From: Natrialbaceae archaeon
GTDB taxonomy: Archaea; Halobacteriota; Halobacteria; Halobacteriales; Natrialbaceae
Direction: 5' to 3'
NCBI GenBank assembly: GCA_003559215.1
Contig: PWMF01000217.1
Coordinates: 62,001 to 126,000, forward strand
Length of the DNA stretch: 64,000 nt
In this document: in pieces, positions 52,549 through 62,045 of the stretch
How positions within the stretch are numbered: the stretch's first letter is position 1
Layout of the letters: each line of letters starts with the position of its first letter
Notes under the pieces: model-generated
Databases searched by the model: none
The model's input: the letters and a program-made list of their open reading frames with translations, nothing else
Told to the model about the DNA's origin: nothing
Translations under genes and position numbers: made by a program

Positions 52549-53274
52549 TTAGACTTCAACAACGAACTGGTCGTCACTGACAGTCTGTGGCATCGTCACT
52601 CCGTAGCTGTACTGCGCACCGGACTGATCCACTAGTTCAACTGTGAGACTATCGCCTGGCTCAAGACTATTAGGCTGATTCTGATCCTCGGTCCAGTCAT
52701 CCTCATCGCCAACTAGTGGGATGATCACATTTGCGCGGTCATCAGTACTGGTGAGCGATTGCATTTCATCGCCGCTAGTAGCGTCCTGCGTAACGAAGAA
52801 AGCTTCAGCTTCTTCGTCAGGGGTTGCTTGAACGTCTCCAGCAACCTCTTCATGTGCTAACGTCTTTGATTCGTCACCGCTGGTATATTGAACCGTCATG
52901 GATGTGAAATCAATCACATCTGAACCAGCAGACTGTTTGACAGTTAGCTTGAGTTCGTTGAAGATGTCTTCACTCTCGTGCAGTTCATACTCTCCGTCTC
53001 CTACCTCAGCGGGAATCTCCGCCTCTTCCCACATTTCGCCACTATCGTCCCACTCACGCGGATTTTCGGCAACCGCATGAGTGACTTCGATTTGGTTCGC
53101 AACTGCCTGTTGGGTTTCTGTGCCCGTGTCGGATGCCTGGCTCTGAAGCGAACCAGCAGTGTTAATTAGGACACCGGCTGCAATCGCCGCAACCAGAACC
53201 ATCGCGATGAACACGATGAGTGTCCCAATCCCTACTTGTCCTCGTTCACTCGAATCAGTTATCTTCTCGAACAT
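52549..53274 (-). CDS. arlB: Archaellin (filament protein) 3rd in the tandem
   Basis: 241 residues, subunit of the archaellum filament. The class III signal is [31 protein letters not shown], cleaved by prepilin peptidase before GQVGIG. The N-terminal helix and the C-terminal [16 protein letters not shown] strand are shared with the two neighbouring archaellins; the centre differs. No NxS/T sequon. Lower GC than the motor genes. One base after the second archaellin. Confidence 0.95.
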   Translation of the reverse strand: MFEKITDSSERGQVGIGTLIVFIAMVLVAAIAAGVLINTAGSLQSQASDTGTETQQAVANQIEVTHAVAENPREWDDSGEMWEEAEIPAEVGDGEYELHESEDIFNELKLTVKQSAGSDVIDFTSMTVQYTSGDESKTLAHEEVAGDVQATPDEEAEAFFVTQDATSGDEMQSLTSTDDRANVIIPLVGDEDDWTEDQNQPNSLEPGDSLTVELVDQSGAQYSYGVTMPQTVSDDQFVVEV

Positions 53275-53275
53275 G

Positions 53276-53986
53276 TTATACAGTCACTACTTCTTTCCCA
53301 GTGAAGGTTGGTGGAGTCGTAACTCCGTAGGTGTACTGGGCACCTGACTGATCCGTAATAGAGACTGTTGCACTGTCCCCTTCTCCGAGGTTAGTGTCCG
53401 GATCACCGCCGTTTTCGATTGCGTCAATATCAAGTCGAACGATTACTCGATCATCAGTATTCGTGAGGGATTGAGCTTCTTCGTTTGGAGCATAGCTATC
53501 ACCTTCATCTGCGGGACTCTGTCCAGCTTCTATAGTAGCGAACACATCATCATGTTCTTCGTCGACGAAGTCATCCAACGACGTTTCTGTCGAATCACCA
53601 TCACTCCAATCGTCACTATCCGCGTAACTGAGCGTTGCATCGGCGGTTTCACTCGTGTATTGGATAGTTGCTGAGGTGAGATCAATCACATCGGATCCAG
53701 CCGACTTCTTGACGGTTAGGTCAAGATGTCCGACCTCATCGCTTTCTGCATGGTCGGCAGAATCGTGTTCACCAGTGTAGCCAACGGCGTGGACGACTTC
53801 AATTTGATTCGCTACTGCTTCCTGCGTTTCTGATCCAGTATCAGAAGCTTGGCTCTGGAGCGAGCCAGCCGTGTTGATTAGAACACCGGCTGCAATCGCT
53901 GCAACCAGGACCATCGCGATGAACACGATAAGGGTCCCGATTCCAACTTGACCTCGCTCATCGTTGTCTGTAATTACCTCGAACAT
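53276..53986 (-). CDS. arlB: Archaellin (filament protein) 2nd in the tandem
   Basis: 236 residues. The same N-terminal signal and helix ([19 protein letters not shown]) and C-terminal [16 protein letters not shown] as its neighbours. The central domain is unique. No NxS/T sequon, low GC relative to the locus. It follows the first archaellin by one base and precedes the third by one base, so they are one operon. Confidence 0.95.
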   Translation of the reverse strand: MFEVITDNDERGQVGIGTLIVFIAMVLVAAIAAGVLINTAGSLQSQASDTGSETQEAVANQIEVVHAVGYTGEHDSADHAESDEVGHLDLTVKKSAGSDVIDLTSATIQYTSETADATLSYADSDDWSDGDSTETSLDDFVDEEHDDVFATIEAGQSPADEGDSYAPNEEAQSLTNTDDRVIVRLDIDAIENGGDPDTNLGEGDSATVSITDQSGAQYTYGVTTPPTFTGKEVVTV

Positions 53987-53987
53987 C

Positions 53988-54569
53988 TTAGACCTCTACG
54001 ACATCAGCGTCATCGTCGTATGTTGCAGGAACTGTCACTCCGTAACTAAACTGTGCACCGGACTGATCGATGAGTTCAACGGTTGCACTGTCTCCAGGTC
54101 CGAGGTTATCTCCCTCCTCAAGGGTATCAGAGAGGTCGTTAATTTGTATTTCAATCCGGTCGGATGTTTCCACTAGTGCAGAGGAGTCTGTGTCATCTGT
54201 AACTGATTCAGTTTCGAACCCGTCATCGAGTTCAAGAGTCTCAGATGTTTCTTCGCTGGTAAACTGCATTGTCATCGACTCAAGATCGATAACATCAGAT
54301 CCAGCCGACTTCTTCACGATCAAATTGAGATTTTCAATGTCATCTCCTGTATCTTCAATCTCACCATACGCGTGCACAACCTCAATCTGATTCGCAACAG
54401 CCTGCTGCGTCTCTGTACCCGTATCCGACGCCTGGCTCTGGAGGGAACCAGCCGTGTTGATCAGTACACCTGCGGCGATAGCCGCGACCAGGACCATCGC
54501 GATGAACACGATGAGCGTCCCGATCCCGACCTGACCGCGGTCGTCTTCGTTTGCGATTGTTTCGAACAT
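53988..54569 (-). CDS. arlB: Archaellin (filament protein) 1st in the tandem
   Basis: 193 residues, the shortest of the three. Start [17 protein letters not shown] at 54569; a longer frame to 54635 adds an unlikely N-terminus before the signal peptide. C-terminal [16 protein letters not shown]. It is the promoter-proximal gene of the archaellin operon. No NxS/T sequon. The likely regulator sites are in the 330-base region upstream, shared with the motor operon. Confidence 0.94.
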   Translation of the reverse strand: MFETIANEDDRGQVGIGTLIVFIAMVLVAAIAAGVLINTAGSLQSQASDTGTETQQAVANQIEVVHAYGEIEDTGDDIENLNLIVKKSAGSDVIDLESMTMQFTSEETSETLELDDGFETESVTDDTDSSALVETSDRIEIQINDLSDTLEEGDNLGPGDSATVELIDQSGAQFSYGVTVPATYDDDADVVEV

Positions 54570-54771
54570 TGTATATCTGTCTCGTGTCCGCGCCCCGCAC
54601 GTCCCCGAGCGCACCCGCGTGGGTGAGCGAGCCACCAGTTACGGCAGCCGCCGACTCGAGCGCCACCCCGCGACCACACTGCGTGACAGCGGGCTGAGAG
54701 CTGCACCGGGGCTCGAGACCGGCTCGGGCGAATCTGACGGAAGCGCGGATTGTAGGGGGTCGTCCCCGGTC

Positions 54772-54796
54772 GAACATCAAACACTGTGAACATCAA
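54772..54796. promoter_or_regulatory. Direct repeat between archaellin and motor operons
   Basis: GAACATCAA occurs twice, separated by ACACTGT (16-base period), roughly 200 bases upstream of the archaellin start and 104 bases upstream of the small ORF before arlCE. It could bind a regulator of either operon. The remainder of 54570-54899 shows no gene. Confidence 0.35.
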
Positions 54797-54869
54797 GGTA
54801 GTTGTCAGTTCACGTCTCGATTCGAGTCTCGACTCACGGTTCGAAACGAACGCTGAACTCGTGGAGAGA

Positions 54870-54877
54870 GCTTTAGC
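54870..54877 (+). promoter_or_regulatory. TATA-like box of the archaellum motor operon
   Basis: GCTTTAGC centred 27 bases before the ATG at 54900, spacing expected of a leaderless transcript beginning at that ATG. Confidence 0.45.
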
Positions 54878-54899
54878 GGTCCTGTCACAAGAGGCGGGT

Positions 54900-54977
54900 A
54901 TGTCCGACCAAGGAATCACAGGGAACGGGCCGGCCGACGCCGGCGACGTCGACGGGGCACCGACGGAGGGTCGGTAG
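54900..54977 (+). CDS. 25-residue ORF before arlCE (possible leader peptide)
   Basis: Reads MSDQGITGNGPADAGDVDG then APTEGR, ending TAG at 54975-54977, one base before the arlCE start. The ATG coincides with the transcription start implied by the TATA-like box. It is too short to assign a function and may be a coupling or regulatory leader, or simply chance. Confidence 0.35.
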   Translation: MSDQGITGNGPADAGDVDGAPTEGR

Positions 54978-54978
54978 G

Positions 54979-56049
54979 ATGGCCGCGGGACTGAACTGGC
55001 TGCTGCGGCTGCTCGGTCGCGGGAAGCCCGACGCCGATCCCGACCCGGAGGGCCTCGAGCCCGCCGACTGGGAGACGGACCCCGATGCCGAACTCGAGGA
55101 GTTCGACGAGAGCCTCGCGGAGGAGGACGGCGAGGACGAACCGCTCGAGGACGCCGACGACGAGGCCGAAACCGAAGCCGAGCTCGAGGACGAGGCCGAC
55201 GACGAGTTCGCGGCCCTCGAGCCCGCGCCGCTGGACGACCCCGACGACGACTCGGCGGGGATCGATCTCAGCTGGGCCAGCTCGTTCTCGAGCTCGAGCG
55301 ACGAGACCGAGGCCGACGGCGACGAGGACGGCCCCGACGAGGAGGCGGTCGACGAGCTGTACTACCGCACCGAGGGCCTCGAGGAATCGCTCGAGGACAC
55401 CGAGATGCGCCTCGACGCGATCCAGGACTCCCAGGAGCAGGTCGTCTCGCAGGTCGACGAGCTCAACGACCGCGTGCGACGGCTGCTCGGACTCTACGAT
55501 CAAGTGACCGACGACATCAACCCCTTCACCGGCGAGGGCGAGGCCGACAACGGGTTCGAGGTCTTCGGCGGCGACCGCTCCGACGGCGACCGCCCCGACG
55601 ACGAGGACGGCGAGACGGTCTCGTTCGACGACCTCAAGGGCGAGGTCGAGATCGAACCCGTCGACGAGATCGAGGACGACGAACCGGAGCCCGAACCCGA
55701 GTCGACCGCGGAACCGCCGGGGCTCGAGCGCCGCGGCGCCGACGAGCCGGCGCTCCGAGAGCTGCCCGACACCTACGCGACAGACGTGGTCGTCTTCGAG
55801 TGGCTCGCGGACCTTCTCGAGTCGGGCGGCCCGCGGGCGACCCTCGAGGCGCTGTCGTACTACGTCGAGGTCGGCTGGATCGACGAGGAGGTCCGGGTCC
55901 ACCTCGAGGGCGTCCTCGCGGGACCGGGACTCGAGACCGCAACCCCAACGGGAGCTGCGGAGCTGACGGCCGACGACCACGCCGACAGCTACGCCTACGT
56001 GATGCAGCTCCGGGAGATCCGCGAGATCAGGCGGACCGTCGAGCCCTGA
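54979..56049 (+). CDS. arlCE: Archaellum protein ArlCE (fused FlaC/E)
   Basis: 356 residues. A basic N-terminus (MAAGLNWLLRLLGRGKPD) is followed by a very acidic disordered region to about residue 120, a coiled coil (LYYRTEGLEESLEDTEMRLDAIQDSQEQVVSQVDELNDRVRRLLGLYDQVTDDINPF), another acidic region, and the C-terminal ArlD/E domain (YATDVVVFEWLADLLESGGPRATLEALSYYVEVGWIDEEVR). It is the cytoplasmic ring linking motor to chemotaxis via CheF. First large gene of the motor operon. Confidence 0.95.
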   Translation: MAAGLNWLLRLLGRGKPDADPDPEGLEPADWETDPDAELEEFDESLAEEDGEDEPLEDADDEAETEAELEDEADDEFAALEPAPLDDPDDDSAGIDLSWASSFSSSSDETEADGDEDGPDEEAVDELYYRTEGLEESLEDTEMRLDAIQDSQEQVVSQVDELNDRVRRLLGLYDQVTDDINPFTGEGEADNGFEVFGGDRSDGDRPDDEDGETVSFDDLKGEVEIEPVDEIEDDEPEPEPESTAEPPGLERRGADEPALRELPDTYATDVVVFEWLADLLESGGPRATLEALSYYVEVGWIDEEVRVHLEGVLAGPGLETATPTGAAELTADDHADSYAYVMQLREIREIRRTVEP

Positions 56050-56066
56050 AGAGTGGGTGATCGAAG

Positions 56067-56501
56067 ATGGGCTTCAGCACCAGTGGCGCGACCGCGATCC
56101 TCCTCATCGGCGTTCTCGTCGCCGTCAGCGTGGCGTATCCGACCCTGCAGGCGGCACAAGACTTACGCCAGGATGCGATCGAGGACCGGGACGACCGTGT
56201 CCTCGAGACGCACAACACCGCGATCGACGACGTCGAGGCCACCGACGACGACGGTGAGCTGACGGTGACCGCCAGAAACGACGGCTCGACGTCGCTGTCG
56301 GCCGCCGACACCACCCTGCTGGTCGACGGGGCGATCCCCGCCGACCGCGAACTCGAGGTCGACGGGGAGCCCGACCGGGAGCTGTGGCTCCCCGAGGAGG
56401 AGCTGACGATCACCGTCGACGAGGCCGACCTGCCGGACGACGACCCCGACCGGGTCAAGCTCGTCACGGAACGCGGCGTCGCGACCACGGAGGCGATCTG
56501 A
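56067..56501 (+). CDS. arlF: Archaellum stator ArlF
   Basis: 144 residues. The N-terminal hydrophobic helix MGFSTSGATAILLIGVLVAVSVAYPTLQAA is pilin-like; the rest is an extracytoplasmic beta domain. ArlF and ArlG form a stator that binds the S-layer. 17 bases after arlCE and one base before arlG. Confidence 0.93.
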   Translation: MGFSTSGATAILLIGVLVAVSVAYPTLQAAQDLRQDAIEDRDDRVLETHNTAIDDVEATDDDGELTVTARNDGSTSLSAADTTLLVDGAIPADRELEVDGEPDRELWLPEEELTITVDEADLPDDDPDRVKLVTERGVATTEAI

Positions 56502-56502
56502 G

Positions 56503-56967
56503 GTGTCGAGCACCTCGATCTCGAGCCTCATCTTGTTCATCGCGGCGATGATCGTCGCCGCGGGCGTCGCCGGAACGCTGGTGACTACGGTGACCGACGT
56601 GAGCAGCTCCGTCAGCACTCAAACCGGCAACACCGCGGACACGATCGACACCGACATCGAGATCATCAGCGACGCGGGCAGCGACGCCGTCTACAATGAG
56701 GACGACGAGGGCGACGGCACCGTCACCCTGTACGTCAAAAACACCGGCGAGAAGACCCTCGCCAGCGACGGCGCCGGCCTCGACGTGCTCGTCGACGGCG
56801 AGTACGTCTCGAGCGAAGAGTTCGAGATCGAGGTCCACGGCGACGACCACTGGCGATCGGGCGCGGTCGCCGAACTCGAGATCGACCGCGAACTCGAGAC
56901 CGGCGAGGAACACCGGGCAGTCGTCACGATCAACGACAGCCGCGCGGTGTTCGAATTCCGAACCTAA
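56503..56967 (+). CDS. arlG: Archaellum stator ArlG
   Basis: 154 residues, GTG start at 56503. N-terminal hydrophobic helix (SSLILFIAAMIVAAGVAGTLVTTVTDV) then a beta-sandwich domain (GTVTLYVKNTGEKTL ... ELETGEEHRAVVTINDSRAVFEF). Partner of ArlF in the stator. Its stop is two bases before arlH. Confidence 0.93.
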   Translation: MSSTSISSLILFIAAMIVAAGVAGTLVTTVTDVSSSVSTQTGNTADTIDTDIEIISDAGSDAVYNEDDEGDGTVTLYVKNTGEKTLASDGAGLDVLVDGEYVSSEEFEIEVHGDDHWRSGAVAELEIDRELETGEEHRAVVTINDSRAVFEFRT

Positions 56968-56969
56968 TC

Positions 56970-57698
56970 ATGACTGACCACTACTCTATCGGACTGACGG
57001 ATCGAGATCGGGTGAACAACGCCGTCGGCGACGGTATCCCGACCGGAAGCATCGTACTCATCGAGGGCGAGGACGGCGCCGGCAAGAGCGCGCTCTCCCA
57101 GCGGTTCGCCTACGGGATGGCGACCGAGGGAACCGACGTCACCTACGTCTCGAGCGAGCTCGAGGCCGGCGAGTTCGTCGACCAGATGCACTCGCTGTCG
57201 TACGACGTCGTCGACCTCCTGCTGGCCGAGCGGCTGTTGTTCCTGCACGCGAACGTCGACACCCACGACGCGGGGTCGACCCGGCAGCTGCTCGCCCGGC
57301 TGGTCGACGCTGAGCGGCTCTGGCGGGCCGACGTCGTCTACGTCGACACCCTCTCGGCGCTGTTGCGCCACGATCCTAACTACGAGGCGGGCACCGAGAC
57401 CGACGACGAGGATCGGGTCATCCAGCGGCTCGTCACCTTCCTCCGGCGGATGACCAGGGGCGGCAAGTCGATCGTGCTGACCGTCGACCCGTCGGGGATC
57501 GACGAGGACGGCCTGCACCCGCTGCGAAGCGTCGCCGACGTCTACTTCGACATCGAGACGACGGCGGTCGGCCAGGAGGTCAGGCGGAGCATCCGCGTTC
57601 GGCGGTTCCAGAACATGAACGCCCCGGTCGACGACACGATCGGGTTCAGCGTCCAGCAGGGACGGGGCGTCTCGATCATCAGCCGGACGGTCGCCTGA
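56970..57698 (+). CDS. arlH: Archaellum ATPase-regulator ArlH
   Basis: 242-residue RecA-like protein that binds ArlI and modulates motor switching. Walker A IEGEDGAGKSALSQRF near residue 32; the Walker B-like VVYVDTLSALL is near residue 120. The Walker Lys is present; some archaeal ArlH proteins bind but do not turn over ATP. One base after arlH comes arlI. Confidence 0.95.
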   Translation: MTDHYSIGLTDRDRVNNAVGDGIPTGSIVLIEGEDGAGKSALSQRFAYGMATEGTDVTYVSSELEAGEFVDQMHSLSYDVVDLLLAERLLFLHANVDTHDAGSTRQLLARLVDAERLWRADVVYVDTLSALLRHDPNYEAGTETDDEDRVIQRLVTFLRRMTRGGKSIVLTVDPSGIDEDGLHPLRSVADVYFDIETTAVGQEVRRSIRVRRFQNMNAPVDDTIGFSVQQGRGVSIISRTVA

Positions 57699-57699
57699 G

Positions 57700-59385
57700 A
57701 TGTCCGACTTCGGAACGCCGCGACTCGAGGACGACCTCGCCGCCCTCGCCGACGACCACCCACACCTGCGCGAGCACCTCGAGGGGTTCTACGCCGAACA
57801 CGGCGAGTACCCGGTCCTGATCGACGAGCCGGGTCCCGGCTGGGAGTCCTCTCGGCCGAACGTCATCTACACCCCCGAGGAGCCGATCTTCTGTCACGTC
57901 CACGGCGACGTCGGTATCTCGACGACGTACTACTGCGTCGAGCCGATTCTCGAGGACGGCGACGGGGAGCTGTACGACGAGATCCGCCAGCGGATCCTCG
58001 ACAAGAGCGTCACGCGGCCCGCCCCGACCGACAGCGAGGCGTTCGAGGAACACATCGACGCCCTGCTGGATGAGGTCGTCGAGGTCGGCGGCGAGACATC
58101 CGAGGAGCCGAAATCGAGCGGGCTGCTCGACGCGTTCGGGACGAGTACGCTCTCCGTGACCGACGAGCAGTTCTCCCGCCTGCGCTATCAGCTCCAGCGC
58201 GACATCGTCGGACTCGGGCCCCTGGAACCGGTAATGACCGACACGGCCAACGAGGACATCCACGTCATCGGTCCGGATCAGTGTTACCTCGATCACGGCA
58301 CCTACGGGATGATCGAGGCGACCGTCGACTTCGGCACGCCGGCGGAGTTCGAACAGTGGCTCCGGAACATGGGCGAACGGATGGACCACCCCGTCAGCGA
58401 CTCCGATCCTGTGATCGACGCGACTCTGCCCGACGGCTCGCGGATCAACATCATCTACTCCGACGACGTCTCGGTCCAGGGTCCCTCGCTGACGATCCGG
58501 CAGGGCGAGGAGGTTCCCCTCTCGATCCTCCAGATCACGAAGTGGGGAACCCTCAGCCCGGAGCTGGCGGCGTACCTTTGGCTCTGCCTCGAGAACGAGC
58601 AGACGGTGTTCGTCGTCGGCGAGACCGCCTCGGGGAAGACGACGACGCTGAACGCCGCGCTCTCGTTTATCCCGCGGGACGCGAAGATATACACCGCCGA
58701 GGACACCGCGGAGGTAATTCCGCCCCACGACACTTGGCAGCAGCTCCTGACCCGGGAGGGGTCGGGCGACGAGAGCGCCGACGTCGACATGTTCGATCTG
58801 GTGGCGGCCGCGCTCCGCTCGCGACCCGACTACATCGTCGTGGGCGAGGTCCGCGGCGAGGAGGGTCAGATGGCGTTTCAGGCCGCACAGACGGGTCACC
58901 CGGTGATGTTGACCTTCCACGCCAGCGACATCGTCTCGATGATCCAGCGCTTTACCGGGAGTCCGATCGACGTCCCGGAGACGTTCATGGACAACTGCGA
59001 CGTCGCCTTGTTCCAGAACCGGGTCAAGCAGGGCGACGACGTCCTCCGTCGGGTCACCTCGGTCCAGGAGATCGAGGGCTACTCCGACTACGAGGGCGGC
59101 GTCGTCACCCGGCAGGCGTTCCGCTGGGATCCCAGGGACGACGTCGTCTCGTTTACGGGGCGGAACAACTCCTACGTCCTCGAGGAGCAGATCGCGACGC
59201 TGCTCGGCTACCAGGACACCCGCCGGATCTACGACGAGCTCGACCGTCGCGCCGAAATCGTCCGGCAGCTGATCGACGCCGACGTGCTGGGTTACCACGA
59301 GGTCAATCGAGCGATCGCCGACTTCCAGCGCGACGGCCTGCAGGGACTTCCGGTCCGGATCAGGGGGCTCGATCAGTTCGCCTAA
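57700..59385 (+). CDS. arlI: Archaellum motor ATPase ArlI
   Basis: 561-residue secretion-type hexameric ATPase that powers filament assembly and rotation. Walker A GETASGKTTTLNA near residue 307; Walker B YIVVGEVRGEEGQM near residue 378; a His-box segment TGHPVMLTFHASD follows. The first 150 residues are the variable N-terminal domain. One base before arlJ. Confidence 0.97.
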   Translation: MSDFGTPRLEDDLAALADDHPHLREHLEGFYAEHGEYPVLIDEPGPGWESSRPNVIYTPEEPIFCHVHGDVGISTTYYCVEPILEDGDGELYDEIRQRILDKSVTRPAPTDSEAFEEHIDALLDEVVEVGGETSEEPKSSGLLDAFGTSTLSVTDEQFSRLRYQLQRDIVGLGPLEPVMTDTANEDIHVIGPDQCYLDHGTYGMIEATVDFGTPAEFEQWLRNMGERMDHPVSDSDPVIDATLPDGSRINIIYSDDVSVQGPSLTIRQGEEVPLSILQITKWGTLSPELAAYLWLCLENEQTVFVVGETASGKTTTLNAALSFIPRDAKIYTAEDTAEVIPPHDTWQQLLTREGSGDESADVDMFDLVAAALRSRPDYIVVGEVRGEEGQMAFQAAQTGHPVMLTFHASDIVSMIQRFTGSPIDVPETFMDNCDVALFQNRVKQGDDVLRRVTSVQEIEGYSDYEGGVVTRQAFRWDPRDDVVSFTGRNNSYVLEEQIATLLGYQDTRRIYDELDRRAEIVRQLIDADVLGYHEVNRAIADFQRDGLQGLPVRIRGLDQFA

Positions 59386-59386
59386 C

Positions 59387-61153
59387 ATGTCCTCGGAGAC
59401 CCAGTCGTCGCCGGAGCTCGCCGCCCGCTCGGCGCTTCGCGAGCTCGGGATGGCCTACGAACAGATGGAGCTCTCGACCGAGCGGTACCTCCTGTTCGTC
59501 ATCGCGCCCGCGGTCGGGTTCTTCCTGTTTACGCCCATACTGGCGCTGCTGCTAGGTCTCCCCCTGTTGCTTACGCTCCCGGTCGTCCTGCTCGGCTTGC
59601 TCGCGGTCGCCGTCGCGGTCAGCTACCCGAAGCTGCTCCAAGAACGGAAGCGAAAGCAGGTTCGACAGCGCTTTCATCTCTTTCTGACCCACATCACGGT
59701 GCTCTCGATGACGAACATCAACCGCGTCGAGATCTTCCGAACCTTAGCCGAGGAGGAGGAGTACGACGCGCTGGCCGACGAGATGGGACACCTCGTTGCG
59801 ATGGTCGACACCTGGAACATGAGTCTCGACGACGCCTGCCGGATACGGGCCAAACAGACCTCGAGTCCGCTGCTGACGGACTTCCTCGAGCGGCTCGCGT
59901 ACACGGTCGGCGGTGGCCAGCAGATCAGCGAGTTCCTGATCGACGAGCAGGACACGATCATCCAGCAGTTCGTCACCCGGTACGAGGCCGACCTGGCGAA
60001 ACTGGACGTGATGAAGGAGCTGTACATGTCGATGATGCTGTCGGTCGCGTTCGTCCTCGTGTTCGCGATCGTCCTCCCGATCCTCGTCGGGGCGAATCCG
60101 ACGCTGCTGATCGCCGGCACGATCGTCATGTTTCTGATCGTCCAGCTCGGGTTCGTCTACGCGATTCACCTGATTGCGCCCGCCGACCCAGTCTGGTACC
60201 TCGAGGAGACCGCCGGTTTCGGTCCGACTGACGGGATTCCGACCGCGCTGGCGATCGGTATCGGGACGAGCGTCGTGCTGGCGCTCGGCGTGCTCGTCGC
60301 CCTGCTCGGGTTCGTTCCGGTGCCCGACCTCGACGTTCCGCTGTCGATCCTGCTTGCGGTCCCGGTGACGCCGCTGTTGTACCCCGGCTGGAAGATGCGA
60401 CGGGAGGAACAGAAGGTCAAGATCCGCGACGGCGAGTTTCCGAGCTTCGTCCGGACGCTCGGGGCCGTCGAGAGCGTTAAACAGACCTCGACGAGCAGCG
60501 TTCTCTCGAGTCTGCGCCACAAGGACTTCGGCGCGCTGACGGCGAACATCGACGCGCTGTACAAGCGGCTCAACATGCGGATCGACGGCGTCCAGTCCTG
60601 GCGGCTGTTCGCCGCCGAGACGGGCTCGTACCTCATCCAGAAGTTCGGCGATATGTACGTCGTCGGCCGGCGGATGGGGGGCGACCCGAAGCTGTTGGGC
60701 CAGCTCATCAGCAAGAACTACAACCAGGTGCTGAAGGTCCGGGAGCAGCGCCAGCAGGAGACGATGACCCTCATCGGTGTGCTGTACGGCATCACCGCCG
60801 CGAGCGTCTTCGCCTTCTTCATCGGCCTCGAGATCGTCGACATCATGATGGATATCACCACGGAGATGGAGTTCGGGGACACCGAAGACCCCGAGAGCAA
60901 CGTCGCAGGCGGGCCGACGCCGGGCGATTTCACCGACGGCCTGCTCCACACCGAGCAGTACAACATCGCGACGATCGAGTACCTGCTGACGTTTACGATC
61001 CTGCTCAACGCGGCGCTGTCGGCTGTCATCATCCGGCTCACGGACCGCGGACACTTCATCAGCGGGCTGGTACACTTCGTCCTCCTGACCTGGGTCGGTG
61101 CGGTCGTCGCCGCCACGACGCAGTACCTCGTCGAATTCGTTGTCGCCGTCTGA
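59387..61153 (+). CDS. arlJ: Archaellum membrane platform ArlJ
   Basis: 588-residue polytopic platform protein. The first helices are around residues 27-70, then the cytoplasmic HFLFLTHITVLSMTNINRVEIFRTLAEEEEYD domain, followed by five or more further helices and a second cytoplasmic domain (MRREEQKVKIRDGEFPSFVRTLGAVESVKQTSTSS). It anchors ArlI. Last gene of the six-gene motor operon. Confidence 0.95.
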   Translation: MSSETQSSPELAARSALRELGMAYEQMELSTERYLLFVIAPAVGFFLFTPILALLLGLPLLLTLPVVLLGLLAVAVAVSYPKLLQERKRKQVRQRFHLFLTHITVLSMTNINRVEIFRTLAEEEEYDALADEMGHLVAMVDTWNMSLDDACRIRAKQTSSPLLTDFLERLAYTVGGGQQISEFLIDEQDTIIQQFVTRYEADLAKLDVMKELYMSMMLSVAFVLVFAIVLPILVGANPTLLIAGTIVMFLIVQLGFVYAIHLIAPADPVWYLEETAGFGPTDGIPTALAIGIGTSVVLALGVLVALLGFVPVPDLDVPLSILLAVPVTPLLYPGWKMRREEQKVKIRDGEFPSFVRTLGAVESVKQTSTSSVLSSLRHKDFGALTANIDALYKRLNMRIDGVQSWRLFAAETGSYLIQKFGDMYVVGRRMGGDPKLLGQLISKNYNQVLKVREQRQQETMTLIGVLYGITAASVFAFFIGLEIVDIMMDITTEMEFGDTEDPESNVAGGPTPGDFTDGLLHTEQYNIATIEYLLTFTILLNAALSAVIIRLTDRGHFISGLVHFVLLTWVGAVVAATTQYLVEFVVAV

Positions 61154-61262
61154 CAGCTAGACGGCGGAACCCACGACTGTAGCCGTGGTGAGAACGTCAA
61201 GGCTCACCGCTCGTAATCGAACGAAGCTTCTTGTCTCCCGGACGAGGAAACGTTCAGTAGTG

Positions 61263-61691
61263 ATGACAGAAACGACGCCGTATCTCGAGACGCTCGACCG
61301 GCCGACCGATCGGACGGACGTGACGATCGAGTGGGTGCGATATCTCACCGACCGGTTCGGAACGACGGGCGCGTTGAACTGCCTGCGCTACTACGAGGAG
61401 TTGGGCTGGATCGGCCCCCGCGCTCGAGAGCAACTCGTCGCCTACGTCCGGGGAATTTCGCGGGACGACGACACCGCACACCGGGCCGACGATCTCGCCT
61501 CGCCGATCGACTCGCTCGAGGGTAGTGCCTTCGCCGCGCACGCGCGAAGTCTCGCCTACGTGGCCCGCATCAACGGCGAGAGCCTGGCGGACGACGTGCT
61601 GGTCGGACGGATGGCCGACCAGCGGATCGACCGTCAGTTCGATGCCCGGTCGGCGGACGTCGGCGATGCCGTCGGCGTCGTCGACGAGTAG
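61263..61691 (+). CDS. arlD: Stand-alone ArlD/E-domain protein
   Basis: 142 residues containing only the ArlD/E domain: TIEWVRYLTDRFGTTGALNCLRYYEELGWIGPRAREQLVAYV, the same pattern as the C-terminus of ArlCE (GGPRATLEALSYYVEVGWID), then an alpha-helical part with LAYVARINGESLADDVLV. It is 109 bases after arlJ on the same strand. Haloarchaea usually have a separate ArlD, and it interacts with ArlCE and CheF. Confidence 0.85.
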   Translation: MTETTPYLETLDRPTDRTDVTIEWVRYLTDRFGTTGALNCLRYYEELGWIGPRAREQLVAYVRGISRDDDTAHRADDLASPIDSLEGSAFAAHARSLAYVARINGESLADDVLVGRMADQRIDRQFDARSADVGDAVGVVDE

Positions 61692-62045
61692 ACGGATCCC
61701 GTCGCCTTCGTCTGCGGAACGTTCAGGAATTACTACGAAACTGGAGCGGTAGCCGTATCCGACGCGAACATCGGCGCCCCGATTCCGCTCGAAGCGGGCT
61801 GAAACCCCACCTGAATATTTTATACTAATATACTTAACTAAATAATGAAAGTAAAGAACCCTGTTATTTATTATGCTCCGACACGAGGAACCGGTAGTCG
61901 GATGGGCACAACTCCGCACCTCTCGGAAGCCGCCGAGACCTCCGCAAAGCGTCGGAATGGAGCGACTGTCGGGCAAACGCGCCCCTCGCGCCGCGACGTC
62001 GCTGGTCCCGACGGTGGCCCAGCCACGACACCGCCGTGATCATCA

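Noticed and set aside
54786-54977. 63-residue frame with GTG start ahead of arlCE
   Set aside because: The TATA-like box at 54870-54877 lies inside it, so the longer frame would not be transcribed from its start; only the 25-residue part is plausible.
61845-62039. Possible 64-residue gene starting MKVKNPVIYY before the PadR-like gene
   Set aside because: Composition changes from AT-rich start to Arg/Pro-rich end, with no motif and no promoter at a fitting distance. Treated as spacer.
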